NCBI GenBank assembly: GCA_907163375.1 | Contig: CAJQUW010003203.1 | Coordinates: forward strand, 372,001-436,000 | Reading direction: 5' to 3' | Origin: Prostheceraeus crozeri | Lineage: Eukaryota; Platyhelminthes; Polycladida; Euryleptidae | Length of the DNA: 64,000 nt | Shown: one piece after another, positions 1 through 11,851 of the stretch | Numbering within the stretch: the stretch's first letter is position 1 | How the letters are laid out: each line of letters opens with the position of its first letter | Program-made: the position numbers and the translations under genes | Notes under the pieces: model-generated | What the model saw: the letters and a program-made list of their open reading frames with translations, nothing else | Database searches by the model: none | Told to the model about the DNA's origin: nothing

Positions 1-858
1 GAAACCATAAAATTGGTTTCTCAGCTTTTATATCTTGGTTTTCTAGAGAACCAATATTGATATTCTGGAGATCCAATATTGGTTTTCAAGAGTGACCCGA
101 TATTGGTATTCTATAAAATTTGATATATATAGTAAATAATAGGCCTAAAATAATAATAGTAAGCTTATAAAATAATAGTTATAATTCATTTTTGTAATAT
201 AAGTCTGATATGCTCTAATATATTTACTTCATTCATATTAACATTATTAAAACAACATGCACAAATTGTTGGCTCAGCATAAAATAAGCTCAATAAGGTG
301 TGCAAAACAATTATTGTGAATATGTGTCAAAAATGCTTGAATGCTCAAATGAGGTATTTTGAAGTTTACAATTTATCTAAAACCGTAAAAGATTACCCAG
401 AAAAGTCCCCAAAACGTCAAGAAGTCATTGTTTTTTATTTTTCACTTTTTTCAAGTCAAGCTTGCATAAAATAATACAAGAAAGACAATGGACGATGTCC
501 TTAGTCACAAAATTTCCCATGAAGTTGAGACATTTGCTAGTCTTCTCCAAGATTGTAATTAAAAGCACAGATGGGCCTCGCAGGATGCACGCGCAACTAA
601 TCCGATGCAGCGCAAAGCAACCACGTCGTACCAATACTCGTTGCCACTGGAGTGGAACTCACTACTGAAAAAAGGAAAAGATAATCTCAGAAAGGTCATC
701 CTCAATATTAGGACTGTGTAGAAGAAGCATTTAGAGATTTACCGCAAAATAGTACCGGTACGATGTTATTGAATATGTGTGTAATAAAACTCAACTATGA
801 AATCAATGTTTGTTGATGCGAAAACAATGTCATATAGGCCTACACTGTCATTCATATA
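1..858. other. AT-rich DNA, no recognisable gene
   Basis: I see no protein family, RNA gene or long repeat here. The first 130 bases contain several degenerate copies of a short motif around ccaatattggttttc. Overlapping open frames of 68-69 codons on both strands near 425-668 have no recognisable motif and look like chance. Confidence 0.4.
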
Positions 859-1033
859 CAGTCGAAACTCGTTAGTTCGAACACGGATAATTAAGATCTC
901 GGTTAATTAAGATGATACGGCCGTGGCATTTTTTACATCTTTTGCATGTATAAGCTGATGTTTAATTAAGACTTTCGATAATTGAGAGATTGAAAATCTG
1001 GAATGTATAGTCTTAATTAACGAGCTTTGACTG
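859..1033. mobile_element. Short pogo/Tigger-type MITE (175 bp)
   Basis: The left end reads cagtcgaaactcgtta and the reverse complement of the right end reads cagtcaaagctcgtta. The terminal inverted repeats therefore match at 14 of 16 positions, and TA dinucleotides flank both ends (857-858 and 1034-1035). There is no coding capacity. Ends starting CAGTC with a TA target duplication are typical of pogo/Tigger derivatives, but the family assignment is inferred from the ends alone. Confidence 0.6.
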
Positions 1034-1478
1034 TAGTGTAATCAGAAATAATGATAGGCAATGAATTTTCAAACAAAAGTTTGTACACCATTAGCGGCAT
1101 GCACATAGTAAACGACGCCATGTGAACCAAACACTACAAGAAAAGCTTTTCTGCACAATAAGCGGCATGCAAAGTAAATGATGATAATGAGTTTATTTCT
1201 ATAAATGAAAATCTTCCATTACAGCAAGCATTTCATATGAAGCATCATAATAAGTTACAAAAAAAGAAGAATAATAAATCAATTTTTTAAGATAACCGGT
1301 TAAGATTTTTGTTGTAAAGTTTGCTACACAACGGAAAAAAAGCCGAAGACCTTCTTTCTCTTTTCATCAATGGCAGTGCTATGTGAGACGTATAAACGAG
1401 TCTAGGAGGGACCATATCGTGCAGTGGGTGACCAGGAGTTAATGATTCTGAGAACAGTTTCAACGATCTGTCTTTGCG

Positions 1479-2673
1479 TCAATCAGACAAGGGTCTCATA
1501 CAGTTTAAGGAACAGTATTTTCCGCAAATTATTCTGTGGCACCGTTTCTGCAGATTCTCAAGTATCTGAGAATCCTTCGCTTTCTTGCCAGTCATAAGTG
1601 GGCTGTTGTACTCTATAATGCTCAAGATGAGTTGCTGATATATTAGCATCAGCCCATGCTTATTAACACTGGGAATACGGCTAAGTAATTTCAAAAGATG
1701 AACATTTCGTGCTGCCCTTCTTGTCACATATCTGATATGGTCATTCCACTTCAAAGACTTATGGAAAATAACACCAAGTATAGTGATTGAGTCACTCGGT
1801 TCAATAGTTTTGATGCAGGATGGACAAATTTTGCTTTCGGATGTCCATGACGTTTGTTTTATTCAAATTCAAAATGAGCTTATTTGATTGACACCATCGT
1901 TTCATATTTTCCATTTCGGTCTTCACAACAGCATCTGCATCATCATCTGACGTATAGGAGGATACCAAAACGACATCGTCCGCGTAAGAAAAAATACGAG
2001 ATTGTTGCGTAGAAGTTTCTAAACTACCAATATAAGAACAAAGTAGACTAGGACCGATGACGGAGCCCTGTGGCACACCCGAAGTCACCACACGTGCAGA
2101 GCTTAAAGTATCTAGAAAAACAGATCTTTGTGTCCTTTCAGATAAGTAGCTATCGACCCATTTGAGAAAGCCATGAGGAAGCAAACCGACTTTCAGTCGT
2201 TCAATGATACCATGGTGTGGGACGGTATCGAACGCCCTACTTAGGTCAAATGAAAGTACAATTACACCCTTTGTTTGTCTCTGATCCAAAAGTAGTGTCA
2301 TTTGATCATGCATGCAAATATGAGCAGTTAGTGTTGAAAACTTTGGTCTGAAGCTATGTTGAGTAGAGCTATACAGAGAAAGCATCTGATCTTTAGCCGA
2401 ATTGAGGACAATTTTCTCTGACACTTTGGAAATTATTGGTAACAAAGATATCGATCGGCCTTAAATTTTCAATTTTAGCAGTTTTTTTTTCAGTGCAGGA
2501 ACAACGTAAGCTTCCTTCCAGTGTGATGGCACTTTCCTCTGTTCAATTGAGACAGCAATTAGATGTGTTATAGGAGCCAAAAGCACATCAACGGATGACT
2601 TTAATAAGAATGGAGTCAAATTGTCACTGCCACCGGCCTTGCCAACGAGTTCACTTATCATTTTAAAAATCAT
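1479..2673 (-). pseudogene. LINE-A ORF2 reverse transcriptase, broken
   Basis: Three minus-strand frames (2673-2461, 2445-1801, 1754-1479) together carry RT of the CR1/jockey group. Motif A is seen as SFDLSRAFDTV, motif B as SGVPQGSVIGP and the catalytic motif C as YADD. The last frame holds the usual C-terminal stretch with an IIEYNSP-like motif and a QKRCHRIICG end. The RT core 1801-2445 is uninterrupted and keeps its aspartates. A frameshift near 2455, inside the LRPIS..LLPIISK region, and another near 1780 break the frame. It would act by target-primed reverse transcription if intact. As it stands it is a relic. Confidence 0.8.
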
Positions 2674-2886
2674 TTCTTGAGTGACGTCGACTTTCCAACT
2701 TTTTACAGCAATATTGTTACTTCTTCATAGCATGCTTTCAGCATCGCTCCCGACTTTATTTGTGGAAAATACAGAGACAAAGTGATCATTAATAGCATTT
2801 GAAACCTCAGCAACATTTGAGAATATGCTTGCTATTTCTGATATCGCTTGCTTCTTTTGAGTCTCCGTGTCCTCTTTCACTTGTTC

Positions 2887-3405
2887 TCAGAAAGACCTTT
2901 TATTTTGCTTCATCTTATCAACCCATTTTGCTTTTGCTCTTGTTATTTCTTCTTTAACTTTCTCTTTGTAATGTTGGTATAATCTGCAATTACCAGTGCG
3001 GTAGGCATCAAATCGCTTTTGAATAATAAGCTTGAGAGATGGAGTCATCCAAGGCTTTTCAGTTGATTTCATGGGCACGTAGTGGTCTGGGATAAGTTCA
3101 TTTGCTTTTGTTAGGTGCATGTAGAAAAAGTCGCATTTGGTCTCAATATCATCTATATGTTTATACATTACGTTCCAGGGAACCTGATTGAATGCAGACA
3201 AAAATTCGTTGACATAACCACGACGGTAATCATAGATTTTGTGCACTTTGTTGGTTTTGCTGGTCTGGTTGTTTTTCGGTGACATTATAACAGTGGAATG
3301 GTCACTATTACCAATAAGAGGTCCTGTGATAGGTGCGTTATATTCATCATGAAGATTTGACTTCATCAGGACTTTATCCAGAATGGCATCTTTTCTTGTA
3401 GGTAT
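2887..3405 (-). pseudogene. LINE-A ORF2, end of endonuclease and linker
   Basis: The minus-strand frame runs from IPTRKDAILDKVL through GNSDHS into a linker ending near KAKWVDKMKQNKR. The GNSDHS tripeptide motif is the last catalytic block of exonuclease-endonuclease-phosphatase (EEP) domains, in which the SDH histidine is required. The reading frame stays open past 3366 up to the LINE-B junction at 3405-3410. About 210 bp between this block and the RT block (2674-2886) are frame-disrupted. Confidence 0.75.
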
Positions 3406-3433
3406 ATTGATAGAATTTTAAGAATTTAAGAAT

Positions 3434-3649
3434 TTGGAACAAAAAATTGCAGTCCTCAAGAAAACTTCAGAGTTAAGGAGTTCAGAAAAATTTTCATCAG
3501 TATTCATCAAGAATGATCTAACCATTTTTCAGCAGGAGAAAAGGAAACAATGCCTAGCAATCTTACATGAAAGAAAAAACAATGATGAAGATGTGATCAT
3601 TTTTAGAGATAAAGTCGTCCCGCGTGATTCTGTAAGAAATTTTCACTGA
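3434..3649 (+). pseudogene. LINE-B ORF1, C-terminal end
   Basis: Seventy-one codons ending VIIFRDKVVPRDSVRNFH. The segment KNDLTIFQQEKRKQCLAIL matches the C-terminal domain seen in ORF1 proteins of CR1/L1-like elements. A second, diverged version ends VVIYRGKIVDKSSIKNFRH at 20345. ORF1 proteins of this kind bind RNA and chaperone retrotransposition. The upstream coiled-coil and RRM parts are absent, so this is the residue of a 5' truncation. ORF2 starts about 20 bp downstream. Confidence 0.65.
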
Positions 3650-3669
3650 ATTTTTTACCCTGTAAAAGA

Positions 3670-6298
3670 AATGTGTCTAATCTACTCCCCGATACTGCTC
3701 CGTCATTTCTTGTTGCTAATGTGAGATCGCTCTTTAAGAAGGTTGATGATTTGTACTCACTTACTCAAATTCTCAGACCCCATTTGATTTGTATAACGGA
3801 ATCATGGCTAAATAGTACCATTCCCGATTCACTTGTCTCATTGCCATCATTTTCTCTGTTTAGAGCTGATCGATGTGATCGAGTGGATGGAGGAGTTTGT
3901 ATCTACTGTATGTCAACAACTCAATTAAAGTGCAAAGACTAGAACTTGAAAGTCATCCTACATTTTTTGAGTCTCTTTTATTGTTTTTCCCAACCTTTGA
4001 ACTAATTTTGCTTTGTATGTATATTCCCCCAAATCTCAATGTTCAATCATTATCTGATGTAGAAAATTATACCATTGCAAGCCTTGATAAATACTTATGT
4101 TTGGGATACGGCCCCAATTCTATTGTATGTGGTGACTTTAATAATGTACCTATTCATGATATGAGTTCTAAATTGGGTTCAACTCAGATTGTGTCTACAC
4201 CAACCCGTGGGAACAATATTTTGGACTATGTTTTGATGAGTGACTACCTAGTTCCGATGTATCAGTGTGAAGTTGGATCACCGATTGGATCTTCTGATCA
4301 CAATACGATGTTTTGTCGTGTTAAGTCTGATGTTAATGATAGTCAACTGGAATCTTTCAAAACTGTATATAACTTGAAATCGAGTAATATTATGTCGTTT
4401 GTTACATCTCTTGAAAATGTTAATTGGAATGAAATCTATAAACCATTTTATAGCCCTGAAGAGAAATGCAAGATTTTTCATGAGGTTGTAAATTTGTGTC
4501 TCGTTGAAAATATTAAAACTAAAACAGTACCTTTTTCTGCCCATGAAAAACCATGGATGACCTCTGCCATCAAAGACTTAATAAATCAGAGATGGACTGC
4601 ATTTAGAACCAAGAATTTCCCTTTGTATTGCCACCTGAGAGACAAGGTGAAACAAGAAATACAAAAAGCAAAATTTAACTGGGGAAATCGATCAAAAGGT
4701 TCTGCCAAACAATTATGGAGCGTTACGAACAACGTAACTGGCATGCGTAAAGATGACTCTTTGAAAAATGTCCTGAACAACTTCTCATCCGTACAAAGTG
4801 CTACAGATCACATTAATGACGTTTTCTCTTCCTGTTTTCTCCCGCCCGGTTCTCATGGCCAGATTTGTACTGATAACGTTTTTCCTGTTGAACATTATAT
4901 TGGTGTGGATGAAGTAGTGAAAGAATTGAGGAATTTGAATCCTAACAAAGCTTTTGGTTCGGATCTAATCCCAAAGATTCTCTACAAAGCAGCCTCTAGC
5001 CAGCTTGCAACTCCTCTAACACACGTTTTCAATGTTGGTTATCAAAATGGATATTTTCCAACTTTATGGAAATATGCCCATATTGCGCCAATCCCGAAGA
5101 CAACTCGACCCACAGTAACAGACTTACGCCCGATTTCTCTTCTTCCGGTACAAGGTAGAATTTTTGAGAAGATCATCGGAAATCTTTTTCGTGAAAAATT
5201 TGAAGAATCAGCTGGAGTTTATCAGCATGGTGCAAAACGAGAAGCATCGACAACAACTGCATCTATTATGTTGCATGATACAGTGACATCTCTCCTTGAT
5301 CTTGACACTATATCAGGCGTTCAAATTCTGGCCTATGATTTGTTAAAGGCATTTGATCGCTTAGATCACGGTATTATTTTAGAACGTCTTTTCCAATGTA
5401 ATTTCCCACCTCATTTTATTAAATTTATATCATCATATTTGTCGAACAGATCTCAAAGCGTACGTATTCATTCTGTAGTGAGTAAAGTTGTCTCTGTAAC
5501 ATCAGGAGTATCTCAGGGGGCCTTCCTCGGCCAACTTCTTTTCAATCTTGTTACGGGTAATTTAGAGACTGTATACCCTATAAGCTCAATTGTCCAATAT
5601 ATTGATGACGTGACTATTTGTATAGCACTTTTCAAAAACTGTGAGAATAACCATGGTTGTGAGGAAAAGCATAATGTTTTTGAATGGGCGACTAAGTTGA
5701 ATTTAACAATAAACACTCGCAAATGTAAATCAATCGTTATTAAGAAGACACCTGATTGTATTCCATTTTCTCTTATAGATTTTCAATTTGTTGATTCACA
5801 TAAGATACTTGGGGTTATTTGGAGCTGTGATCTGCGATGGAATCTCCATTTTGATTATGTCCGTAAGATCTTTGTTCAAAGGCTACATTGTCTTCGAGTT
5901 TTAAAAAAATTTCTGTCCAAAAAAATGAATTGTTCTGCATATATAATGGTTTACTACGATCCATTTTGGAGTACTGTACACCTCTCTTTATTGCTATGCC
6001 CACTTTTTTGTCTGATGAAATTCAAAAACATCAACGCCGAGCACACAGAATCATCTGTGGTTTTGAATGTTCTTGTAGCTGTTTGGAGCCTCTAAGTGTT
6101 AGAAGACTGAACTCAGCGTCCAAACTTTTCAGAAAGTGCTCTTTCCCATTACATCCGTTACATTCAATCTTCCCAAGTGTTAGTGAACGTTCTGGTAGAC
6201 TGATTGTTCCATTGTGCCGAACATCTCGACGCCTCAATTCTTTCATGATGTTTATGTCAGTTTACTTCATGCACAAACGTAATGTTAATTTTTGGTGA
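3670..6298 (+). pseudogene. LINE-B ORF2: EEP endonuclease, reverse transcriptase
   Basis: Three frames in order. 3673-3942 gives the EEP N-terminus (NVRSLFKKVDDL, then ITESWLN with the catalytic Glu). 3897-6095 continues the EEP (CGDFNNVP, then GSSDHN) and the RT. 5888-6298 gives the C-terminal region (SILEYCTPLF, then QRRAHRIICG). RT motif A is AYDLLKAFDRL, motif B SGVSQGAFLGQ and motif C YIDD, instead of the YADD of LINE-A. The two frameshifts fall near 3930 and within the A-run near 5921-5927. The domain order is complete, so only small lesions separate it from an intact ORF2. Some lesions, such as the A-run, may be slippage or sequencing errors. Confidence 0.85.
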
Positions 6299-6375
6299 TT
6301 TATATAATTTTTGCTATGCTTAATTTGTCATTTATGATTTTCATTCATTTTCAAATATACACATTTCTCTCTCTC

Positions 6376-6541
6376 TATTGAATACCTGGATCATGTCCAA
6401 AAGTGTCTCTAAAGCATTAGTCGAAAAGTCATTCAAGTCGCCAATAATCATAACGTTCTCAGTATCAAAATGAATGCCATCAATACACTCACAAATGTAG
6501 TCATTTATAATACAGTGATGATTCATAGATAAGTTCGGTGG
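6376..6541 (-). pseudogene. LINE-A ORF2, middle of EEP endonuclease (displaced)
   Basis: The minus strand reads IYIPPNLSMNHH, then VMIIGDLNDFSTNALETLL, a GDFN-type EEP block that parallels MYIPPNLN and CGDFNN of LINE-B. It continues across the LINE-B insertion into 3404 and below. Its upstream side ends abruptly in the TA repeat that borders the Penelope array, so the endonuclease N-terminus is missing. I found no continuation on the far side of the array at 18.47 kb. Confidence 0.75.

Positions 6542-6569
<28 letters not shown>
6541..6569. repeat. (TA)n microsatellite at left edge of Penelope array
   Basis: An uninterrupted TA run between the LINE-A fragment and the 3' end of the first minus-strand PLE copy. 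A matching TA run (18440-18465) closes the array on its right. TA tracts border most PLE and ribozyme repeats in this window. Confidence 0.9.
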
Positions 6570-6575
<6 letters not shown>

Positions 6576-6684
6576 CATAGAAGATCAATAAAAGTATCGC
6601 TTTAGCCAATAGAGTGCTCAATATACTTGCACATAGAGCTAATAATATATATAGTATGATGTTCAAAAGACTATTTCATAACTA

Positions 6685-6724
6685 ACAGTACTATTGGTTT
6701 CACGAATCAACGATCATCAGATGT
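6685..6724 (-). ncRNA. Hammerhead-like motif, PLE-1 copy 1
   Basis: On the minus strand, downstream of the endonuclease, CTGATGA is followed 12 nt later by GAAA and then a GTA triplet, the order expected of a type-I hammerhead. Stem I is short (ACA with TGT) and stem II is weak (about 2 bp), so activity is doubtful. Equivalent copies lie at 9269-9308, 11852-11891, 14314-14353 (minus) and 18370-18409 (plus). Confidence 0.45.
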
Positions 6725-6858
6725 ACAAATTGTGATTTCACATTCTACAAAAAAGGCACTTTAAAATTTAAAGTTAGATGCATAGGGCTATAAAGACAAG
6801 AAATTTAGGTTAGAAAATATCATAGGATCGTAGATTGATCTAAGTCGAGTGGGCATAG

Positions 6859-8970
6859 TTATTTCAGGTGGGCAATTATAAACTTTCTACGGTGCCGACA
6901 TGTGGATATAATCTCAGATTTCTTATTCAGCAAATAAGTGTCTTTGGAGGTCAGAATGTGGAACTTTTCAGCGAGACACAAGGCACATTTTCGAGTTCCG
7001 CACTTGTATGGTCTTGATTGCTCGAGCACTTCCCATTGTATGTTGTATTCTTCATTTTTGTCATTCAAGTTCCAAATGTATTTTGATAATGTTGTTTCGT
7101 TCCGGTATTGAAAGTTGGTGAATGATTTTTTGTGGTTTCTGTATCTAGTATTAAAAAATCATTTTCTGTTTGTCCAATGTACGTTTTCTTTTCGTTTGTT
7201 GTAGATACAGTTGCTTTGTGGACAACAGAACTTTTCAAACATTCTCCATTTAAAGGACAGGAATTTTTTCTTTTACAGTTGCATTGTTTTTCTTCCGCTT
7301 TCACATTGGCCACATTCTGAATTGCTTTGTAGTTGTGCTTTTTGATCATGTTTTTAACGTTTGATGTACAACTGTAGCTAACTTTGACACTATTTCTGTT
7401 AAATAGAGACCTGTATTTGTGGTGTTGAGGAAAATGAATATCCAACAGAGTGAGAAAACGTCTACCAATATTTGTCTTTACACTTAGGTTGAACGGAGGG
7501 TTGAATCAGATTATGTTTGCCGTCTTCTGTTTTTCTTGACATCACTTGGCTGGTACTGCAAATGTTTATTGAAACCACTTTTTTTAAGTGCTCTTTCATA
7601 ATGTCCTTTCACTTTCTCAAACTCGTTTCTGTCACAAGATAAATTCGATATGCGTCTTTCTATCATTGATGGAATTTGTTTGATAATTGATGGTGGATGA
7701 TTTGATTCTTTGTTTATATACATGGTTGTATTGTTTGGTTTGATGAAAGGTCTGTACTTGCCAGATGGTAGGTCGAAGTATACATCGAGAAAATCCGTCG
7801 CTTGAATATTACACTCTGCTGTTATTTTGAGATTATGTTCTTGGAATATTCTGATGATAGATTTCCGTGTTCTATCTGCTTCAGGTCCACTTTGACCAGG
7901 GAACACTGCCAGACCATCGTCTCTGAACAGTCCCACTTGCTCTCTTCCAAATTTGTTGCATAAGATGTCAAGGAGGAATAATCCCACCAATTCGCATACT
8001 TCTGCGCCATCAAACGACCCCATAGTGACGTCAAACGGGTCTCCTTTCTTTATCCACGTGTTTTGACCATCGAATAAGAATGATTTCCTAGCATGCATTA
8101 TTGTTTCTTTCTCTCGTTGTGATATAGTGGTGTGTTGTTCCGCAAATTGAAGACTTTCCAGTAATAGTGACTCACTTATGGAAGGATAAAAGTCAATAAT
8201 GTCAAACTTCAAGAATTTGCAGTTGTTCTTACTTGGAATATTGTTAAACCATTGAATCACGGATGCAGTTTCTCGCCATTGCAATAACTTTGTTTTTGTT
8301 CTGATCATTTCATTATGCTTTTCCAATATTCTTTTGCTGATGATACCAATTTCACTTTTGGCCGGATTTATTAATCTACATTTCAGTGGATTGGGAAAAT
8401 TTTCCTTGTGGTCCTTGAATGTGATGAAGGCGTTATTTTTTGCATAACATTCAACTCGATTTGCGACATTGAAGCTCTTTGCAATCACTTTCGCTTCTAG
8501 ATCAACTTTTCTTACTACAGCATTATCAGTCTTTTTATATGCCGTTGTTATGTTGTCATTCAGAAGTTTTTGATATCTGCTGGCTGGGACTTCATAAATG
8601 TTATTAGTCTTGTCGGCAAACACGAATACATTTTTTGATTGTTTCATTTCGCTGTTGTTTTTCTTTAGTTCTTTCATGAAGCTGTTTTTGATGTGATCCT
8701 TGAATTCAATTTCTTGTATTAGTTGGTACAAGGCCTGTTCAAAAGAAGTCAAATGTTCGTCAATAGGTGGACATCTAATTGATGGAAATCCAAAGTTTTC
8801 TTCAATCTCACTTTCATTCTTGTTGTTATTGTTAAAAAAAAATAAGCTTTCCACCTCATTCTTCGAATAAAGCTTTCGACTTTTTCAATAAAACAATTCA
8901 TGTACGTTGTCTTTGTTGGAATAGGAATATTTTTCATTGAATAATCATAAAAATTTGGTTTGAAATCCAT
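6859..8970 (-). pseudogene. PLE-1 copy 1: RT plus GIY-YIG polyprotein, frameshifted
   Basis: The ATG at 8970 opens with MDFKPNFYDYSMKNIPIP, followed by the FIRRMRW motif. The RT occupies roughly 8850-7511, with motif A FDIIDFYPSI, motif B TMGSFDGAEVCELVG and catalytic FRDD (GLFRDDGLAVF). Next come a zinc-knuckle-like CNCKRKNSCPLNGECL and a GIY-YIG endonuclease (KTYIGQTENDF), ending in STCRHRRKF at 6859. Three lesions are visible: a frameshift in a T-run after RMRWKA (9 T where 10 would keep frame), a stop or frameshift at the conserved WFNPPF, and a frameshift right after ENDF inside the endonuclease. The protein would nick DNA and prime reverse transcription at the target. Confidence 0.85.
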
Positions 8971-9268
8971 TTTAAACAATTGACTAAGTAGATAAGAGTG
9001 CTCAACAATAATGTAATAATGTAATAATGGAGTTTTTCAGAGAAGATCAATGAAAGTATCGCTTTAGCCAATAGAGTGCTCAATATACTTGCATATAGAG
9101 CTAATAATATATATAGTATGATGTTCAAAAGACTATTTCATAACTAACAGTATATACTACAGTATATACTACATATATATACATATATATACAGTATATA
9201 CTACAGTATATTTCATAACTAACTAATAATATATATAGTATGATGTTCAAAAGACTATTTCATAACTA

Positions 9269-9308
9269 ACAGTACTATTGGTTTCACGAATCAACGATCA
9301 TCAGATGT
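9269..9308 (-). ncRNA. Hammerhead-like motif, PLE-1 copy 2
   Basis: Identical in core to the copy 1 motif: CTGATGA, 12-nt arm, GAAA, GTA on the minus strand. It lies downstream of the copy 2 endonuclease. Confidence 0.45.
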
Positions 9309-9442
9309 ACAAATTGTGATTTCACATTCTACAAAAAAGGCACTTTAAAATTCAAAGTTAGATGCATAGGGCTATAAAGACAAGAAATTTAGGTTAGAAA
9401 ATATCATAGGATCATAGATTGATCTAAGTCGAGTGGGCATAG

Positions 9443-11553
9443 TTATTTCAGGTGGGCAATTATAAACTTTCTACGGTGCCGACATGTGGATATAATCTCA
9501 GATTTCTTATTCAGCAAATAAGTGTCTTTGGAGGTCAGAATGTGGAACTTTTCAGCGAGACACAAGGCACATTTTCGAGTTCCGCACTTGTATGGTCTTG
9601 ATTGCTCGAGCACTTCCCATTGTATGTTGTATTCTTCATTTTTGTCATTCAAGCTCCAAATGTATTTTGATAATGTTGTTTCGTTCCGGTATTGAAAGTT
9701 GGTGAATGATTTTTTGTGGTTTCTGTATCTAGTATTAAAAAATCATTTTCTGTTTGTCCAATGTACGTTTTCTTTTCGTTTGTTGTAGATACAGTTGCTT
9801 TGTGGACAACAGAACTTTTCAAACATTCTCCATTTAAAGGACAGGAATTTTTTCTTTTACAGTTGCATTGTTTTTCTTCCGCTTTCACATTGGCCACATT
9901 CTGAATTGCTTTGTAGTTGTGCTTTTTGATCATGTTTTTAACGTTTGATGTACAACTGTAGCTAACTTTGACACTATTTCTGTTAAATAGAGACCTGTAT
10001 TTGTGGTGTTGAGGAAAATGAATATCCAACAGAGTGAGAAAACGTCTACCAATATTTGTCTTTACACTTAGGTTGAACGGAGGGTTGAACCAGAGTATGT
10101 TTGCCGTCTTCTGTTTTTCTTGACATCACTTGGCTGGTACTGCAAATGTTTATTGAAACCACTTTTTTTAAGTGCTCTTTCATAATGTCTTTTCACTTTC
10201 TCAAACTCGTTTCTGTCACAAGATAAATTCGATATGCGTCTTTCTATCATTGATGGAATTTGTTTGATAATTGATGGTGGATGATTTGATTCTTTGTTTA
10301 TATACATGGTTGTATTGTTTGGTTTGATGAAAGGTCTGTACTTGCCAGATGGTAGGTCGAAGTATACATCGAGAAAATCCGTCGCTTGAATATTACACTC
10401 TGCTGTTATTTTGAGATTATGTTCTTGGAATATTCTGATGATAGATTTCCGTGTTCTATCTGCTTCAGGTCCACTTTGACCAGGGAACACTGCCAGACCA
10501 TCGTCTCTGAACAGTCCCACTTGCTCTCTTCCAAATTTGTTGCATAAGATGTCAAGGAGGAATAATCCCACCAATTCGCATACTTCTGCGCCATCAAACG
10601 ACCCCATAGTGACGTCAAACGGGTCTCCTTTCTTTATCCACGTGTTTTGACCATCGAATAAGAATGATTTCCTAGCATGCATTATTGTTTCTTTCTCTCG
10701 TTGTGATATAGTGGTGTGTTGTTCCGCAAATTGAAGACTTTCCAGTAATAGTGACTCACTTATGGAAGGATAAAAGTCAATAATGTCAAACTTCAAGAAT
10801 TTGCAGTTGTTCTTACTTGGAATATTGTTAAACCATTGAATCACGGATGCAGTTTCTCGCCATTGCAATAACTTTGTTTTTGTTCTGATCATTTCATTAT
10901 GCTTTTCCAATATTCTTTTGCTGATGATACCAATTTCACTTTTGGCCGGATTTATTAATCTACATTTCAGTGGATTGGGAAAATTTTCCTTGTGGTCCTT
11001 GAATGTGATGAAGGCGTTATTTTTTGCATAACATTCAACTCGATTTGCGACATTGAAGCTCTTTGCAATCACTTTCGCTTCTAGATCAACTTTTCTTACT
11101 ACAGCATTATCAGTCTTTTTATATGCCGTTGTTATGTTGTCATTCAGAAGTTTTTGATATCTGCTGGCTGGGACTTCATAAATGTTATTAGTCTTGTCGG
11201 CAAACACGAATACATTTTTTGATTGTTTCATTTCGCTGTTGTTTTTCTTTAGTTCTTTCATGAAGCTGTTTTTGATGTGATCCTTGAATTCAATTTCTTG
11301 TATTAGTTGGTACAAGGCCTGTTCAAAAGAAGTCAAATGTTCGTCAATAGGTGGACATCTAATTGATGGAAATCCAAAGTTTTCTTCAATCTCACTTTCA
11401 TTCTTGTTGTTATTGTTAAAAAAAATAAGCTTTCCACCTCATTCTTCGAATAAAGCTTTCGACTTTTTCAATAAAACAATTCATGTACGTTGTCTTTGTT
11501 GGAATAGGAATATTTTTCATTGAATAATCATAAAAATTTGGTTTGAAATCCAT
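9443..11553 (-). pseudogene. PLE-1 copy 2: RT plus GIY-YIG, frameshifted
   Basis: Nearly identical to copy 1 and read from the ATG at 11553. The RT is open from about 11336 to 10068 and keeps FRDD. The T-run after RMRWKA is one base shorter than in copies 1 and 3 (8 T). The WFNPPF region keeps its TGG but is out of frame with the RT. The endonuclease shares the frameshift after ENDF with copies 1, 3, 4 and 5, so the lesion predates the amplification of these copies. Confidence 0.85.
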
Positions 11554-11851
11554 TTTAAACAATTGACTAAGTAGATAAGAGTGCTCAACAATAATGTAAT
11601 AATGTAATAATGGAGTTTTTCAGAGAAGATCAATGAAAGTATCGCTTTAGCCAATAGAGTGCTCAATATACTTGCATATAGAGCTAATAATATATATAGT
11701 ATGATGTTCAAAAGACTATTTCATAACTAACAGTATATACTACAGTATATACTACATATATATACATATATATACAGTATATACTACAGTATATTTCATA
11801 ACTAACTAATAATATATATAGTATGATGTTCAAAAGACTATTTCATAACTA

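Larger units (their letters stand above)
1178..3410 (-). mobile_element. LINE-A, 3' portion (CR1/jockey-type non-LTR retrotransposon)
   Basis: A minus-strand non-LTR retrotransposon. On the minus strand the order is end of the endonuclease, linker, reverse transcriptase, C-terminal region, then a 3' end near aataaactcattatcatcat at about 1178. The element does not begin at 3410. Its upstream endonuclease continues at 6376-6541, on the far side of a plus-strand LINE (3411-6375) that inserted into it. tattga is present at both edges of the insertion (3405-3410 and 6376-6381), as expected of a target-site duplication. Several frameshifts make this copy dead. Confidence 0.8.
3411..6375 (+). mobile_element. 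LINE-B, full-length-like CR1/jockey-type LINE nested in LINE-A
   Basis: A plus-strand LINE of about 2,965 bp with the tail of ORF1, then ORF2 with EEP endonuclease, RT and C-terminal region, and a short CT-rich 3' end (ctctctctct). It sits inside LINE-A in the opposite orientation, with tattga at both edges. Removing it together with one tattga copy restores the LINE-A reading frame at QVFNIPTR, which lines up without a gap with QIVSTPTR of LINE-B itself. This fixes the insertion order: LINE-A first, LINE-B second. ORF1 is incomplete, so the copy is 5'-truncated. Confidence 0.85.

Noticed and set aside
462..668. Overlapping 68-69-codon frames on both strands
   Set aside because: No recognisable domain; open on both strands by chance.
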